From an uncultured Candidatus Thioglobus sp. (lineage in GTDB: Bacteria > Pseudomonadota > Gammaproteobacteria > PS1 > Pseudothioglobaceae): a DNA stretch of 64,000 bases. Below the pieces are notes generated by a model. It did not search any database and was not told the DNA's origin. It saw only the letters and a list, made by a program, of their open reading frames with translations. This document shows, one piece after another, positions 9,873 through 20,024 of the stretch; positions within the stretch are counted from its first letter, which is position 1; every line of letters starts with the position of its first letter. The translations under genes were made by a program, and so were the position numbers. The DNA is taken from NCBI GenBank assembly GCA_905182815.1, contig CAJJCX010000004.1, positions 248,001-312,000 of the forward strand. Reading direction: 5' to 3'.

Positions 9873-10698
9873 ATGGCAATAGTTATAAAAAGAAAACCAA
9901 CCTCACCTGGCAGAAGACATGTTGTCAGTGTAGTTGATAAAGATTTGCACAAAGGTAAGCCTTTTGCAGCTTTAACAGAAAGTAAGAATAGAATAAATGG
10001 TCGTAATAACCGTGGAAAAATTACTGTTAGGCATAGAGGTGGAGGCCATAAACAAAGATATCGTATTATTGACTTCAAGCGTAATAAGGATGATATTACT
10101 GCAACAGTTGAAAGAATTGAATACGATCCAAATAGAAGTGCAAATATTGCTCTTAGTCTTATATGCTGATGGTGAAAGACGTTACATTATTGCACCTAAG
10201 GGTGTTAATGCAGGTGATCAGGTTGTTTCTGGAAATTCAGTTGCAATACAAAAAGGAAATACTTTACCTTTGAGTAATATACCACTTGGTAGTGTTATAC
10301 ATTGTGTTGAGCTTAAGCCACAAAAAGGAGCTCAAATTGCACGAAGTGCTGGTACATCAGTCCAGCTAGTTGCCAAAGAAGGTAACTATGTCACTCTTAG
10401 ACTTCGGTCTGGTGAAGTAAGAAAAGTTTTAGCTGAATGCCGTGCGACTCTTGGTGAAGTTTCAAAGTCAGAGCATAGCTTAAGAAAATTAGGAAAAGCT
10501 GGAGCCACTCGTTGGAGAGGTGTTAGACCAACAGTTCGTGGTGTAGTAATGAATCCAGTTGATCACCCACATGGTGGTGGTGAAGGAAAAACTAGTGGTG
10601 GTAGACATCCAGTTTCTCCTTGGGGTACTCCTACTAAAGGATACAAAACACGTAGCAATAAACGTACTGATAAGCTTATCGTACGTCGAAGGAATTAA
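9873..10698 (+). CDS. rplB: 50S ribosomal protein L2 (one frameshift)
   Basis: Essential primary 23S rRNA-binding protein required for peptidyl-transferase function. The true start is the ATG at 9873 ([16 protein letters not shown]), not the longer upstream reading. The frame breaks near 10155: reading [15 protein letters not shown] needs removal of one base, the A at 10155 in the CTTAGTC context, after which the protein continues to the conserved C-terminus ([19 protein letters not shown]). Corrected length is 274 residues, against 273 in E. coli. L2 is universal and single-copy, so the break is almost certainly an error in this sequence. Confidence 0.93.
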
Positions 10699-10707
10699 AG
10701 GGAAATT

Positions 10708-10977
10708 ATGGCAAGATCACTTAGAAAAGGTCCATTTGTAGATGAGCATTTAATTAAGAAAGTATTGAAGGCTCAAGATAATAATGATAGAAAACCAATT
10801 AAGACTTGGTCGCGTCGATCAGTTATTGTTCCTGAAATGATTGGGCTGACAATAGCTATACATAATGGTCGTAATCATGTTCCAGTTTCAATAAATGAAA
10901 ATATGATTGGTCATAAATTAGGCGAGTTTGCCGTAACAAGAACATTCAAGAGTCACTCCGGTGACCGTAAATCGTAA
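10708..10977 (+). CDS. rpsS: 30S ribosomal protein S19
   Basis: Small-subunit head protein bound with S13. The 89 residues start [15 protein letters not shown] and hold [14 protein letters not shown] and [12 protein letters not shown], all family hallmarks. Nine bases after rplB and 15 before rplV, in the standard S10-operon order. Confidence 0.97.
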   Translation: MARSLRKGPFVDEHLIKKVLKAQDNNDRKPIKTWSRRSVIVPEMIGLTIAIHNGRNHVPVSINENMIGHKLGEFAVTRTFKSHSGDRKS

Positions 10978-10992
10978 GCATAAGGTGACATA

Positions 10993-11325
10993 ATGATAGA
11001 AGTTAAAGCAATTCATAAATACGCAAAAATCTCACCTTTTAAAGTTAGATTAATTGCTGATCAAATTCGAAATAAGCCGGTGGAAGAGGCTTTGAGTATT
11101 TTGACATTTAGCAATAAAAAAGCTGCGGTACTTGTAAAAAAAGTTCTAAGTTCGGCGATTTCTAATGCTGAGCATAATGATGGATTAGATGTAGATGAAC
11201 TAAAGGTAAGTAGTATTTTCGTAAATGAAGGTTCTACAATGAAACGTATTCGCCCAAGAGCAAAAGGTAGAGCGAATCGTATTCTTAAACGATCAAGCCA
11301 CATTAGTGTTGGCGTAAGCGAGTAA
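10993..11325 (+). CDS. rplV: 50S ribosomal protein L22
   Basis: Large-subunit protein whose beta-hairpin lines the exit tunnel opposite L4. The 110 residues match the family length; the hairpin is seen as [19 protein letters not shown] followed by [14 protein letters not shown]. Six bases before rpsC. Confidence 0.96.
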   Translation: MIEVKAIHKYAKISPFKVRLIADQIRNKPVEEALSILTFSNKKAAVLVKKVLSSAISNAEHNDGLDVDELKVSSIFVNEGSTMKRIRPRAKGRANRILKRSSHISVGVSE

Positions 11326-11331
11326 AAAATT

Positions 11332-12024
11332 ATGGGTCAAAAAGTAAATCCAGTAGGCATAAGATTAGGAATTGTTAAAGATTGGCATTCAAAGTGGTAC
11401 GCCAGTAGTAAAAATTATTCTGAATATTTGTTGTCTGACATTGCAGTAAGAGACTTCTTATTCAAAGAATTAACTACGGCATCTGTAAGTCGCATAAGTA
11501 TTGAAAGATTGTCAAATACTGCTAAAGTTATTATTCATACAGCTCGACCTGGAATTGTAATTGGTAAAAAAGGTGCTGATATTGAGAAGTTGAAGAACTT
11601 GGTTTCAAAAATGATGGGCGTTCCTGTCCATATAAGTATTGAAGAAGTGAAGCAACCAGAATTAGATGCCCGTTTAGTTGCTGAAAATATTGCACAACAA
11701 CTTGAAAAGCGAGTGATGTATAGACGCGCAGTAAAGAGAGTTTTAGGTAACGCTACAAGATTGGGCGCACTAGGAATTAAGATAATGGTAAGTGGTCGAT
11801 TAAATGGAGCTGAAATAGCTCGATCTGAGTGGTATCGCGAAGGACGTGTTCCATTACATACATTTAGAGCTGACGTTGACTATAGCAGTTATAGGGCGAA
11901 TACTCAGTATGGAGTTATTGGCATTAAAGTATGGATTTTCAAAGGTGAAATTCTAGATCATAATAAAGGCACTATTGAAGAAGTTTCAAAGCGTGGTGCT
12001 GGAAAACAAACAGTAAAGAAGTAA
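11332..12024 (+). CDS. rpsC: 30S ribosomal protein S3
   Basis: mRNA-entry protein with helicase role, made of an N-terminal KH domain and a C-terminal domain. The 230 residues start [18 protein letters not shown]; the KH motif [18 protein letters not shown] and the C-terminal [18 protein letters not shown] are intact. Tightly packed between rplV and rplP. Confidence 0.97.
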   Translation: MGQKVNPVGIRLGIVKDWHSKWYASSKNYSEYLLSDIAVRDFLFKELTTASVSRISIERLSNTAKVIIHTARPGIVIGKKGADIEKLKNLVSKMMGVPVHISIEEVKQPELDARLVAENIAQQLEKRVMYRRAVKRVLGNATRLGALGIKIMVSGRLNGAEIARSEWYREGRVPLHTFRADVDYSSYRANTQYGVIGIKVWIFKGEILDHNKGTIEEVSKRGAGKQTVKK

Positions 12025-12036
12025 AGGAATTAAGAA

Positions 12037-12447
12037 ATGTTGCAACCTAAACGTACAAAATTTAGAAAAATGATGAAAAACCGCAACCGCGGTTTAGCTG
12101 CTGGCCACAATGTAAGCTTTGGTGATATTGGCCTTCAAGCAACTGGAAGGTGTCGAATGACTGCTAGGCAAATTGAAGCAGCACGTCGTGCAATGACCAG
12201 ACATGTTAAGCGCCAAGGAAAAATTTGGATTCGTGTATTTCCTGATAAACCAATTACTAAAAAACCCCTTGAAGTTCGTATGGGAAAAGGTAAAGGTAGT
12301 GTTGAATATTGGGTTGCGTTAATTAAACCTGGACAGATGTTATTTGAAATGCAGGGTGTAGATGAAGTCGTTGCTAGAGAAGCTTTTGAGCTTGCAGCTG
12401 CAAAGCTTCCTGTCAAAACAACAGTAATTAAACGGACAATAATGTAA
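12037..12447 (+). CDS. rplP: 50S ribosomal protein L16
   Basis: Large-subunit protein next to the A-site tRNA. The 136 residues match the family exactly ([19 protein letters not shown] start, [40 protein letters not shown]). The last base of its stop is the first base of the rpmC ATG, a one-base overlap. Confidence 0.97.
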   Translation: MLQPKRTKFRKMMKNRNRGLAAGHNVSFGDIGLQATGRCRMTARQIEAARRAMTRHVKRQGKIWIRVFPDKPITKKPLEVRMGKGKGSVEYWVALIKPGQMLFEMQGVDEVVAREAFELAAAKLPVKTTVIKRTIM

Positions 12448-12635
12448 TGGATGTTAAAGAATTAAGAGATCAAGACGAGTCTCAGTTAAATGATCAGCTT
12501 ATAACATTGCTTAAGGAGCACTTTGAATTGCGTATGCAGCAGAGCACTTCTCAGTTAAGTGATTTATCAAAGCTTAGTAAAACAAAGAAAGCAATTGCCC
12601 AAATTAAAACAATAATTAATGAGAAGAAGTCATGA
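12447..12635 (+). CDS. rpmC: 50S ribosomal protein L29
   Basis: Small two-helix protein near the exit site, partner of L23. The 62 residues are a normal length ([14 protein letters not shown] start, [14 protein letters not shown] end). It overlaps rplP by one base and rpsQ by four, so the three are coupled. Confidence 0.94.
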   Translation: MDVKELRDQDESQLNDQLITLLKEHFELRMQQSTSQLSDLSKLSKTKKAIAQIKTIINEKKS

Positions 12636-12901
12636 GTGAAACTAATTCAGTAGAAAGAATATTAACAGGCAAGGTTGTTAGTAATAGCCGTGATAAAACA
12701 ATTGCTGTTTTAGTTGAGCGCAAAGTGCGCCATCCAATTTATAAAAAATATATTAAACGTAGCACAAAAGTTCATGCACATGATGAGAAGAATGAATGTG
12801 GTCTTGGTGATGTAGTAAGAGTTTCTGAATCAAAGCCTTTCTCAAAAACAAAGAATTGGGCTTTGGTAGAAGTTGTTGAAAAATCTGTAAATATTGATTA
12901 A
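12632..12901 (+). CDS. rpsQ: 30S ribosomal protein S17
   Basis: 16S rRNA-binding OB-fold protein. The 89 residues include [20 protein letters not shown] and [20 protein letters not shown], the signature of bacterial S17. The start overlaps the rpmC stop (ATGA), and rplN follows after 25 bases. Confidence 0.96.
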   Translation: MSETNSVERILTGKVVSNSRDKTIAVLVERKVRHPIYKKYIKRSTKVHAHDEKNECGLGDVVRVSESKPFSKTKNWALVEVVEKSVNID

Positions 12902-12926
12902 CTAGTAGCATTTTAGAGAGAAGAAT

Positions 12927-13295
12927 ATGATTCAAATGCAAACAAGATTACATATAGCTGACAATAGTGGTGGGGTTAAGGCTATGTGTATTAAAGTTTT
13001 AGGCGGTTCAAAGCGCCGTTATGCCAATATTGGTGATGTTATTAAGGTTAGTATCAAAGAAGCATCTCCTCGAGGTAAAGTTAAGAAAGGTGATGTATAT
13101 GATGCAGTAGTTGTTAGAACTGCTCAAGGTGTTCGCCGAAGTGATGGCTCTAGAATTCGCTTTGATAATAATGCTGTAGTGTTGCTGAATCCAAAATTAG
13201 AGCCAATTGGCACACGTATTTTTGGACCTGTGACTCGTGAATTAAGAAACGCACAGTTTATGAAAATTGTTTCACTTGCACCAGAGGTTCTGTAA
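12927..13295 (+). CDS. rplN: 50S ribosomal protein L14
   Basis: Subunit-interface protein that binds 23S rRNA and contacts L19. The 122 residues are full length ([16 protein letters not shown] start, [33 protein letters not shown]). First gene of the spc block. Its stop shares a base with the first possible rplX start codon. Confidence 0.97.
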   Translation: MIQMQTRLHIADNSGGVKAMCIKVLGGSKRRYANIGDVIKVSIKEASPRGKVKKGDVYDAVVVRTAQGVRRSDGSRIRFDNNAVVLLNPKLEPIGTRIFGPVTRELRNAQFMKIVSLAPEVL

Positions 13296-13607
13296 TGATG
13301 AAAATTAAAAAAAATGATGAAGTGATAGTTATTGCAGGAAAAGATAAGGGCTCAATTGGATCTGTAAAAAATAGTCCTTGGAGTAAAAGTTATTGTAGAA
13401 GGTTTAAATCTAGCTAAGAAACATGTTCGTGCTAATCCTCAGGAAGGTATTCAGGGTGGTATTGAAGAAAAGGAAATGCCATTAAGTATTTCTAATGTTG
13501 CAATTTACAACCCAACTTCAAAAAAAGCAGATCGTATAGGTATTAGAACAGATGATAAAGGTGTGAAAGAAAGATTTTATAAATCGAGCGGCGAATCCGT
13601 ACTTTGA
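13295..13607 (+). CDS. rplX: 50S ribosomal protein L24 (one frameshift)
   Basis: Assembly-initiating 23S rRNA protein. The start is one of two adjacent ATG codons (13295 or 13298) overlapping the rplN stop. The N-terminus [18 protein letters not shown] reads to an A run at 13366-13371; from there the protein continues in another frame ([19 protein letters not shown] to the C-terminus [10 protein letters not shown]). Either one A is extra or two are missing; alignment length to E. coli L24 slightly favours two missing. Restored length is 103 or 104 residues, as in the family. Because L24 sits in the middle of the intact spc block, a homopolymer sequencing error is the likely cause. Confidence 0.9.
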
Positions 13608-13630
13608 TATAACAAATAAATAGGTGACAA

Positions 13631-14182
13631 GTGTCTAGATTACAAGAACAATACAAAAATGAAATTCTTCCTAAATTAAAGGAAGAATTAGGTGTCACTA
13701 ATACAATGTCAGTCCCTAAGATTGAAAAAATAACAATAAATATGGGATTAGGCAGTGCATTGGGAGATAAAAAAATACTAGAAAGTGCTCTTGAGGAGTT
13801 AGGACTAATTTCTTCACAAAAGCCAATGACTTGTTTAGCAAGAAAGTCAGTAGCAAGCTTTAAACTTAGAGAAGGAAATGCTATTGGGTGTAAAGTTACC
13901 TTGAGAAAAGAAAGAATGTATGAATTCTTAGACCGTTTAGTGAATGTTGCAATACCTCGTATTAGAGATTTTCGCGGACTTAATGATAAATCGTTTGATG
14001 GTCGTGGAAACTACAACATGGGTATTACTGAACAGATTGTGTTCCCAGAAATTGAATTTGATAAAGTAACAAAAGTGCGTGGTATGGATATTGCTATCAC
14101 TACTAATGCAAAAAATGATGAAGATGCTAAGAAACTATTGGCGATGTTTAATTTTCCATTTAAAGGAGAAAATAATGGCTAA
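13631..14182 (+). CDS. rplE: 50S ribosomal protein L5
   Basis: 5S rRNA-binding protein of the central protuberance. The 183 residues begin at a GTG codon ([19 protein letters not shown]) and hold [30 protein letters not shown] and [18 protein letters not shown]. It overlaps the rpsN start by 8 bases. Confidence 0.97.
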   Translation: MSRLQEQYKNEILPKLKEELGVTNTMSVPKIEKITINMGLGSALGDKKILESALEELGLISSQKPMTCLARKSVASFKLREGNAIGCKVTLRKERMYEFLDRLVNVAIPRIRDFRGLNDKSFDGRGNYNMGITEQIVFPEIEFDKVTKVRGMDIAITTNAKNDEDAKKLLAMFNFPFKGENNG

Positions 14183-14480
14183 AAAGTCTATGATTCACAG
14201 AGATGTGAAGCGATCAAAATTGGTCGAAAAGTTTAAGGAGAGACGTCTTGAACTTAAAAAAATTATTAAGAGTATTCATACCTCTGATGAAGACCGTTTC
14301 CAGGCGGTGATTAAATTACAATCACTTCCAAGAGACGCTTCACCTGTTCGTCAACGTAACCGTTGTGGTCTTTCAGGTCGTCCTCATGGGTTTTATCGTA
14401 AATTTGGCTTGGCCAAATCTCAACTCAGAGAGCGCACTATGAATGGTGAAGTCCCTGGATTATCTAAAGCAAGCTGGTAG
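14175..14480 (+). CDS. rpsN: 30S ribosomal protein S14
   Basis: Small-subunit head protein. The start is the ATG at 14175 ([15 protein letters not shown]) inside the rplE 3' end, preceded by AAAGGAGAA; a longer in-frame reading upstream lies within rplE and is rejected. The 101 residues make the long form without zinc cysteines ([21 protein letters not shown] has a single Cys), as in most gammaproteobacteria. Confidence 0.96.
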   Translation: MAKKSMIHRDVKRSKLVEKFKERRLELKKIIKSIHTSDEDRFQAVIKLQSLPRDASPVRQRNRCGLSGRPHGFYRKFGLAKSQLRERTMNGEVPGLSKASW

Positions 14481-14489
14481 GAGTTTAAT

Positions 14490-14888
14490 ATGAGTATGTC
14501 TGACCCAATAGCTGATATGTTGACTAGAATTAGGAATGCACAAGCAGTTAATAAAGATCAAGTAAGTATCCCAGCTTCAAATTTGAAGTCGGCGATTGCC
14601 AGTGTTATGCAAGACGAAGGTTATATCACTTCTTTTGCTATTGAAGGTGATAAAGCTGCTAACAAAACGTTAGTAATAAAATTAAAATATTTTGATGACC
14701 AACCAGTTATTGAATCCTTAAACAGAATTTCTAAGCCTAGCTTAAGACATTATGCGAGCAAAGACGAGATGCCAAGAATTATGAATGGTTTAGGTATTGT
14801 CATTGTTTCAACACCAAAAGGTGTAATGACAGGTCAAGCTGCCAAAGCCCAAAATATTGGTGGTGAAGTCTTGTGCAGTGTTTCATAA
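14490..14888 (+). CDS. rpsH: 30S ribosomal protein S8
   Basis: 16S rRNA-binding protein; in E. coli the translational repressor of the spc operon at the rplE region. The 132 residues start [18 protein letters not shown] and end [20 protein letters not shown] with the usual tail. Nine bases after rpsN. Confidence 0.97.
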   Translation: MSMSDPIADMLTRIRNAQAVNKDQVSIPASNLKSAIASVMQDEGYITSFAIEGDKAANKTLVIKLKYFDDQPVIESLNRISKPSLRHYASKDEMPRIMNGLGIVIVSTPKGVMTGQAAKAQNIGGEVLCSVS

Positions 14889-14903
14889 TATTGGAGATTA
14901 AGA

Positions 14904-15449
14904 ATGTCTAGAATTGCAAAAGCACCAATTACAATCCCTGAAGGCGTAAATATTACGCAAGCTGAAGGATTAATTTCGGTCAAAGGAAAACTTGGTGAAA
15001 TGACAATGCATGTTAATTCAGCAGTCCTTGTTTCTAATAATGATAATGTATTAACCTTTGAGCCAAATGAAGTTAGTAAGAAAGAACAAAAAAGCGCATG
15101 GGCTCAAGCTGGAACAGTAAGAGCAAATACAGCAAATTTAATTAAAGGCGTTACCGAAGGCTGGGAGAAGAAGCTAACACTAATTGGAGTTGGTTATCGT
15201 GCTAAAGCGCAAGGTAAAGTATTAAACTTAACTTTAGGTTTTTCTCACCCAGTTAACTATAACTTGCCTGAAGGTATTTCTGTTGAAACTCCTTCGCAGA
15301 CAGAGGTTATTGTTAAAGGTATTGATAAGCAGAAAGTTGGTCAAGCTGCAGCAGAAATTAGAGCATTTCGTCCTCCAGAGCCATATAAAGGTAAAGGCGT
15401 TCGTTATACAGATGAGCAGGTTGTTCGTAAAGCTGCTAAGAAAAAATAA
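14904..15449 (+). CDS. rplF: 50S ribosomal protein L6
   Basis: Large-subunit protein at the base of the L7/L12 stalk. The 181 residues contain both L6 repeats ([16 protein letters not shown] start, [21 protein letters not shown], and the C-terminal [16 protein letters not shown]). Fifteen bases after rpsH, 17 before rplR. Confidence 0.97.
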   Translation: MSRIAKAPITIPEGVNITQAEGLISVKGKLGEMTMHVNSAVLVSNNDNVLTFEPNEVSKKEQKSAWAQAGTVRANTANLIKGVTEGWEKKLTLIGVGYRAKAQGKVLNLTLGFSHPVNYNLPEGISVETPSQTEVIVKGIDKQKVGQAAAEIRAFRPPEPYKGKGVRYTDEQVVRKAAKKK

Positions 15450-15466
15450 TTGATTAAGGTAGTTAA

Positions 15467-15814
15467 ATGAAATTATCAAAAAAAGATGCTCGCTTAAGAA
15501 GAGCAACAAAATTTAGAGCTAAACATGCTGAAAGAGATGTAGAGCGTTTATGTGTATTCAAATCTTCTCAGCATATATATGCTCAGATCATTAGTGGTTG
15601 TGGAACGAAAACGTTAGCTTCTGCATCAAGCATATCTTTGAAAATGAAGAATGGTGGAAATGTTGAAGCCGCTTCAAAGGTGGGAGATTTGATAGCAAAG
15701 GCTGCTAAAAAAGCTAAAGTTTCTAAGGTCGCATTTGATCGTTCAGGATTTAAGTATCACGGACGAGTAAAAGCCCTTGCTGAAGCGGCAAGAGAAGGCG
15801 GATTAGATTTTTAA
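15467..15814 (+). CDS. rplR: 50S ribosomal protein L18
   Basis: 5S rRNA-binding protein of the central protuberance. The 115 residues are a normal length ([15 protein letters not shown] start, [39 protein letters not shown] end). Standard position between rplF and rpsE. Confidence 0.96.
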   Translation: MKLSKKDARLRRATKFRAKHAERDVERLCVFKSSQHIYAQIISGCGTKTLASASSISLKMKNGGNVEAASKVGDLIAKAAKKAKVSKVAFDRSGFKYHGRVKALAEAAREGGLDF

Positions 15815-15838
15815 TTAAGTAAACTTAAGGTTTAAAGA

Positions 15839-16357
15839 ATGGCTGATAATAAAAGAAATAATTATAAAGAAGAAAGTGAATTCATCGAAAAGCTGGTTAA
15901 TATTCGACGCGTAGTTAAAGTTGTCAAAGGTGGTAGAATTTTTGGTTTCTCTGCTCTAGTAGTAGTTGGTGATGGAAACGGAAAAGTTGGATATGGAACT
16001 GGAAAAGCTCGTGAAGTTCCTTTAGCTATTCAAAAAGCAATGGATAAAGCTAAAAGAGCTATGAAGCCTGTCCCATTAGTAAATGGAACATTGCACTACC
16101 CTATTACATCATCTGTTGGAGCTGCTAAAGTATATATGCAGCCTGCCTCTGAAGGAACAGGCGTAATTGCTGGTGGACCCATGCGAAGTGTTTTAGAGGC
16201 AGTTGGAGTTCATAATATTTTGGCAAAGTGTAATGGTACTCGTAACCCAATTAGTGTTGTTAGAGCTACTGTTGAAGGTTTAACTCAAATGTCATCGCCA
16301 CAAATAGTCGCTGCAAAGCGAGGTAAAACGGTTGAACAAATTACTGGAGAAGTGTGA
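15839..16357 (+). CDS. rpsE: 30S ribosomal protein S5
   Basis: Accuracy and mRNA-unwinding protein of the small subunit. The 172 residues carry the double-stranded-RNA-binding region [20 protein letters not shown] and the C-terminal [20 protein letters not shown]. The stop overlaps the rpmD start (TGATG), giving coupled translation. Confidence 0.97.
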   Translation: MADNKRNNYKEESEFIEKLVNIRRVVKVVKGGRIFGFSALVVVGDGNGKVGYGTGKAREVPLAIQKAMDKAKRAMKPVPLVNGTLHYPITSSVGAAKVYMQPASEGTGVIAGGPMRSVLEAVGVHNILAKCNGTRNPISVVRATVEGLTQMSSPQIVAAKRGKTVEQITGEV

Positions 16358-16662
16358 TGGCTGAGAAAAAAGTAGAAACAAAAGCAGCTCCTAAGAAGTC
16401 AACTCCTAAAAAAGTAGTTGCTAAGGTTGCAACTTCTAAAGTAGTTGAAACTAAAAAAGTACCTACTAAAAAAGCTGTGTCTACAAAGTCAACGGTAAGT
16501 GTGACATTAATTAAAAGTTTTTATGGCCGTCTTCCTAAGCATCGTGCGACAGTAACTGGTTTAGGATTAAAAAGAATTAACCATACGGTTATTCTTGAGG
16601 ACACGCCAGAAGTAAGAGGCATGATTAATAAAGTGTCTTACTTATTAAAAGTAGAGGGTTAA
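16357..16662 (+). CDS. rpmD: 50S ribosomal protein L30 with basic N-terminal extension
   Basis: Large-subunit protein of about 58 residues in most bacteria; here 101. The core begins near residue 43 ([20 protein letters not shown]) and continues with [22 protein letters not shown]. It is preceded by a Lys/Ala/Thr/Val-rich stretch containing APKKSTPKK and [14 protein letters not shown]. The ATG at 16357 overlapping the rpsE stop is preferred over a GTG one codon upstream; no start exists nearer the core. The extension resembles the L17 tail in composition. Core assignment is firm; the extension's role is unknown. Confidence 0.94.
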   Translation: MAEKKVETKAAPKKSTPKKVVAKVATSKVVETKKVPTKKAVSTKSTVSVTLIKSFYGRLPKHRATVTGLGLKRINHTVILEDTPEVRGMINKVSYLLKVEG

Positions 16663-16665
16663 ATA

Positions 16666-17100
16666 ATGAATTTAAATACTTTGAAGCCTGCAATAGGTGA
16701 AAAAACTAGCAGGAAGCGTGTCGGAAGAGGCATTGGTTCCGGAATGGGTAAGACAGCTGGAAGAGGACATAAAGGTCAAAAATCTCGATCTGGCGGATTT
16801 TCGAAGGTTGGTTTTGAAGGTGGTCAGATGCCACTTCAAAGAAGATTGCCTAAGGTTGGTTTCTCGTCAAGGGTTTCTATAATAACATCTCAGGTAACAC
16901 TATCTCAGCTTGATAAGTTAACTGAAACTGATATCAATATTGATGTTCTTAAGAAGCACAACCTAGTTACTAAAAATATATTAAGAGTCAAGGTTATGCT
17001 TTCAGGTGAAATCAATCGCGCTATTAACCTAGTTGGAATTAAGCCAACTAAGGGTGCTAAAGCAGCTATTGAGGCTGCTAAAGGAACCATAAGCGAGTAA
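16666..17100 (+). CDS. rplO: 50S ribosomal protein L15
   Basis: Late-assembly 23S rRNA protein. The 144 residues include the Gly/Arg-rich N-terminus ([40 protein letters not shown]) typical of L15. Four bases separate it from secY. Confidence 0.97.
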   Translation: MNLNTLKPAIGEKTSRKRVGRGIGSGMGKTAGRGHKGQKSRSGGFSKVGFEGGQMPLQRRLPKVGFSSRVSIITSQVTLSQLDKLTETDINIDVLKKHNLVTKNILRVKVMLSGEINRAINLVGIKPTKGAKAAIEAAKGTISE

Positions 17101-17104
17101 GGAT

Positions 17105-18385
17105 ATGAGTGACGATCTATTAAAACGCATCCTATACTTAGTTGGTGCTTTAATCGTTTTCAGACTTGGAACGCATATTGTGATTCCATTTATATCACAG
17201 ACTGCGTTAGCTTCACTTGTGGAAGATAACAGAACTGGTATTCTAGGAATGATGAATATGTTTTCAGGTGGAGCCTTAGAACGCTTATCAATCTTTACGC
17301 TTGGAATCATGCCTTACATTTCATCTTCAATTATTATGAACCTGATGACATCAGTTGTTCCGAAGTTTGAGCAACTTAAAAAAGAAGGTGATCGAGGAAG
17401 AAGAACAATTACTCAATATACTAGAATGGGTACAGTATTTTTAGCGGTATTTCAATCATATGGAGTGTCAATTGCACTTCAGTCTCAGTCAGGTGGAGGC
17501 GTAGCGTTAGTTACAAATCCTGGCCTAACCTTTAGTTTTGTAACAGTAGTTACATTAACTACTGGTACTTTATTTTTGATGTGGCTTGGTGAACAGATTA
17601 GTGAGAAAGGAATTGGTAATGGAATTTCAATGATAATCTTTGCAGGTATTGTTGCAGGCTTGCCAGCTTCATTTGGTAATACTCTTAGTATGGTTGGTAC
17701 GGGAGAGTTAAGTGTATTTGTTGTCGTACTTATGTTGGCAATGGTAGTTCTTGTAATGGCTTTTGTTGTTTTCATGGAAAGAGGCCAAAGACGAATTGCT
17801 GTTAATTATGCTAAAAGACAACAGGGAAGAAAAATGGTTGGTGGTCAGACATCCTATTTACCACTCAAGATTAATATGGCAGGTGTTATTCCGCCTATTT
17901 TTGCCTCAAGTATTATTTTATTTCCAGCAACTTTAGGTGGATGGTTTTCTCAATCTGAGGGAATGGGATGGTTAGCAGATATTACTTCAAGCATTTCACC
18001 AGGCCAGCCTCTCTACATAATTTTTTATGGTGCTGCCATTATCTTCTTTACCTTTTTCTATACAGCTCTTACTTTCAACGCGAAAGATACAGCAGATAAT
18101 TTAAGGAAATCAGGTGGATTTATACCAGGTATTAGACCTGGACAGCATTCGGCAGACTATATAGACGCAGTAACTTCAAGACTAACAGCAGTAGGTGCTA
18201 TTTACATAACAGCAGTATGCCTACTTCCAGAGTTTTTAATTTTGTATTGGAACGTTCCGTTCTACTTTGGTGGAACTAGTCTTTTAATTATCGTTGTTGT
18301 AGTAATGGATTTTATAGCACAAGCGCAGTCTCATATGATGTCCAATCAGTATGAAGGCTTAATGCGCAAAGCAAATTTAAAGTAA
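17105..18385 (+). CDS. secY: Protein translocase channel subunit SecY
   Basis: Inner-membrane channel of the Sec system, which with SecE and SecG exports unfolded proteins driven by SecA. The 426 residues show about ten membrane segments, the plug region after TM1 ([20 protein letters not shown]), and the cytoplasmic loop [19 protein letters not shown] that contacts ribosome and SecA. A little shorter than E. coli SecY (443). It follows rplO in the spc operon and precedes rpmJ. Confidence 0.97.
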   Translation: MSDDLLKRILYLVGALIVFRLGTHIVIPFISQTALASLVEDNRTGILGMMNMFSGGALERLSIFTLGIMPYISSSIIMNLMTSVVPKFEQLKKEGDRGRRTITQYTRMGTVFLAVFQSYGVSIALQSQSGGGVALVTNPGLTFSFVTVVTLTTGTLFLMWLGEQISEKGIGNGISMIIFAGIVAGLPASFGNTLSMVGTGELSVFVVVLMLAMVVLVMAFVVFMERGQRRIAVNYAKRQQGRKMVGGQTSYLPLKINMAGVIPPIFASSIILFPATLGGWFSQSEGMGWLADITSSISPGQPLYIIFYGAAIIFFTFFYTALTFNAKDTADNLRKSGGFIPGIRPGQHSADYIDAVTSRLTAVGAIYITAVCLLPEFLILYWNVPFYFGGTSLLIIVVVVMDFIAQAQSHMMSNQYEGLMRKANLK

Positions 18386-18394
18386 GGGTAAGTT

Positions 18395-18508
18395 ATGAAA
18401 GTAAGAGCATCAGTTAAAAAAATTTGTAAAGATTGCAAAATTATTAAAAGACATGGAGTAATTCGTGTCATATGTAAAGAGCCTCGCCATAAGCAGAGAC
18501 AAGGTTGA
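18395..18508 (+). CDS. rpmJ: 50S ribosomal protein L36
   Basis: A 37-residue zinc-ribbon protein of the large subunit, starting ATG at 18395 ten bases after secY. Cys11, Cys14, Cys27 and His32 (CKDC near the start, CKEPRH near the end) form the metal site, so this is the zinc-binding form. Last gene of the spc operon; a promoter for the alpha operon follows at once. Confidence 0.94.
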   Translation: MKVRASVKKICKDCKIIKRHGVIRVICKEPRHKQRQG

Positions 18509-18513
18509 TGACA

Positions 18514-18542
18514 TTGACAGGCGTTCATTTACAAAGTAAAAT
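18514..18542 (+). promoter_or_regulatory. Promoter for the alpha operon (rpsM-rplQ)
   Basis: Perfect TTGACA at 18514-18519 and TAAAAT at 18537-18542 with an ideal 17-base spacer, between rpmJ and rpsM. The predicted start near 18549 gives a leader of about 73 bases containing a 10-bp hairpin. Confidence 0.75.
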
Positions 18543-18565
18543 TGCACGATTTTTCAACTATAAAA

Positions 18566-18591
18566 TTTTGAATGGAATTATCCATTCAAAA
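18566..18591 (+). promoter_or_regulatory. Hairpin in the rpsM leader
   Basis: TTTTGAATGG (18566-18575) pairs perfectly with CCATTCAAAA (18582-18591) around six bases. It lies between the promoter at 18514 and rpsM. In E. coli, S4 represses this operon by binding a leader pseudoknot over the rpsM start; this hairpin could be part of a similar control, or a weak terminator for rpmJ (a short T run follows only after ATAAAA). Confidence 0.55.
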
Positions 18592-18621
18592 ATAAAATTT
18601 TTAGAGGCATAGGTAGATTAT

Positions 18622-18975
18622 ATGGCACGTATTGCAGGCATAAATATTCCAACAAATAAACATATTGTAATTGGTTTACAATCAATTTTTGGTATTGGAG
18701 AAACTAGATCAAAACTAATTTGTAAAACACTTAAATTAGAGCAAAGCACTAAGGTGTCTGCACTAACTGAAGATCAACTAGAAGCAATTCGTGGAGCTGT
18801 TTCTCAATTTGAAGTTGAAGGTGATTTGAGGCGTGATGTTGCAATGAACATAAAACGCCTAAGAGATTTAGGTTGCTACCGTGGTATACGTCACAGAAAG
18901 GGATTACCGTTACGTGGCCAAAGAACAAAAACAAACGCTAGAACTCGCAAGGGTCCGCGTCGTTTAATTAAATAA
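18622..18975 (+). CDS. rpsM: 30S ribosomal protein S13
   Basis: Small-subunit head protein contacting the P-site tRNA and bridging to the large subunit. The 117 residues show [19 protein letters not shown] at the start, the helix-two-turn-helix, and the C-terminal [19 protein letters not shown] tail. First gene of the alpha operon, with its own promoter and leader hairpin. Confidence 0.97.
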   Translation: MARIAGINIPTNKHIVIGLQSIFGIGETRSKLICKTLKLEQSTKVSALTEDQLEAIRGAVSQFEVEGDLRRDVAMNIKRLRDLGCYRGIRHRKGLPLRGQRTKTNARTRKGPRRLIK

Positions 18976-18992
18976 TTAAGGCATAAGTTATT

Positions 18993-19379
18993 ATGGCAAA
19001 AGAGCAAACAGCTAAGAAAAAATCTAAGAAGATCGTCTCTGACGGTATTGCACATATTCATGCAACTTTTAATAATACTATTGTGATGATTACAGATCGT
19101 CATGGGAACACTTTATGCTGGGCAACTTCAGGTGGTGCAGGATTTAGAGGCTCAAGAAAATCAACGCCTTTTGCAGCTCAAGTTGCAGCAGGTAATTGTG
19201 GTGAAAAGGCTCAAGCTTTTGGAATGAAAAATGTAGAGGTTCGAGTTAAAGGCCCAGGCCCAGGCCGTGATTCTGCAATTAGAGGCTTGAATGCACAAGG
19301 TTTAAAAATTCAATCAATAACAGATGTGACGCCTATACCTCATAATGGTTGTCGTCCTTCTAAGAAACGTAGAGTATAA
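18993..19379 (+). CDS. rpsK: 30S ribosomal protein S11
   Basis: Platform protein near the E-site. The 128 residues include [39 protein letters not shown] and the C-terminal [15 protein letters not shown]. Seventeen bases after rpsM. Confidence 0.97.
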   Translation: MAKEQTAKKKSKKIVSDGIAHIHATFNNTIVMITDRHGNTLCWATSGGAGFRGSRKSTPFAAQVAAGNCGEKAQAFGMKNVEVRVKGPGPGRDSAIRGLNAQGLKIQSITDVTPIPHNGCRPSKKRRV

Positions 19380-19388
19380 GGATAAATT

Positions 19389-20015
19389 ATGGCAAGATAT
19401 ACAGGTCCTACATGTAAATTAGCACGCCGTGAAGGTGTGGACTTAGAGCTTAAGAGTGGAATTAGATCTATCGATTCTAAATGTAAATTAACACAACTTC
19501 CTGGTGTTCACGGAGCAAATGCCCGTCGTCAAAAAGGAAGTGAGTATGGATTGCAGCTCCGTGAAAAGCAAAAAGTTAGACGTATTTATGGTGTATTAGA
19601 AAAGCAATTTAGTCTTTATTATAAAAAAGCTAGTGCAAAAAAAGGACCAACTGGTGAAAATTTACTATCACTTCTTGAGTGTCGTCTTGATAATGTTGTC
19701 TATAGAATGGGTTTCGCTTCAACGCGTGCCGAAGCAAGACAATTAGTGTCTCATAAGTCAATTGTAGTAAATGGCAAGCTGGTTAATATACCTTCTTTTC
19801 AAGTAAGTGCAAATGATGAAATCTCTGTTCGAGAAAAAGCAAAAAAACAAAGCCGAATTCAACTAGCACTTGAAATTTCTGGTCAAAGTGGATTATCAGA
19901 GTGGTTGGATGTTGATAATAAAGCATTAAAAGGTGTTTTTAAAAATGTCCCTGCTCGCGATGAATTATCTTCAGATATTTCAGAGCAATTAATCGTTGAA
20001 TTGTATTCTAAATAG
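19389..20015 (+). CDS. rpsD: 30S ribosomal protein S4
   Basis: Assembly-initiating 16S rRNA protein and, in E. coli, repressor of the alpha operon. The 208 residues contain the N-terminal [18 protein letters not shown], then the S4 RNA-binding domain [20 protein letters not shown] with [11 protein letters not shown]. Between rpsK and rpoA. Confidence 0.97.
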   Translation: MARYTGPTCKLARREGVDLELKSGIRSIDSKCKLTQLPGVHGANARRQKGSEYGLQLREKQKVRRIYGVLEKQFSLYYKKASAKKGPTGENLLSLLECRLDNVVYRMGFASTRAEARQLVSHKSIVVNGKLVNIPSFQVSANDEISVREKAKKQSRIQLALEISGQSGLSEWLDVDNKALKGVFKNVPARDELSSDISEQLIVELYSK

Positions 20016-20024
20016 GAATTAAAT

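Noticed and set aside
10140-10170. Programmed ribosomal frameshift in rplB
   Set aside because: No slippery heptamer, stimulatory structure or precedent is seen, and six other genes have similar isolated indels.
12078-12095. ACCGC/GCGGT repeat in rplP
   Set aside because: Short stem within coding sequence without a T run; no reason to think it acts.
14079-14174. Longer N-terminus for S14
   Set aside because: It lies within rplE in another frame; the ATG at 14175 has a good AAAGGAGAA site and gives the exact family length.
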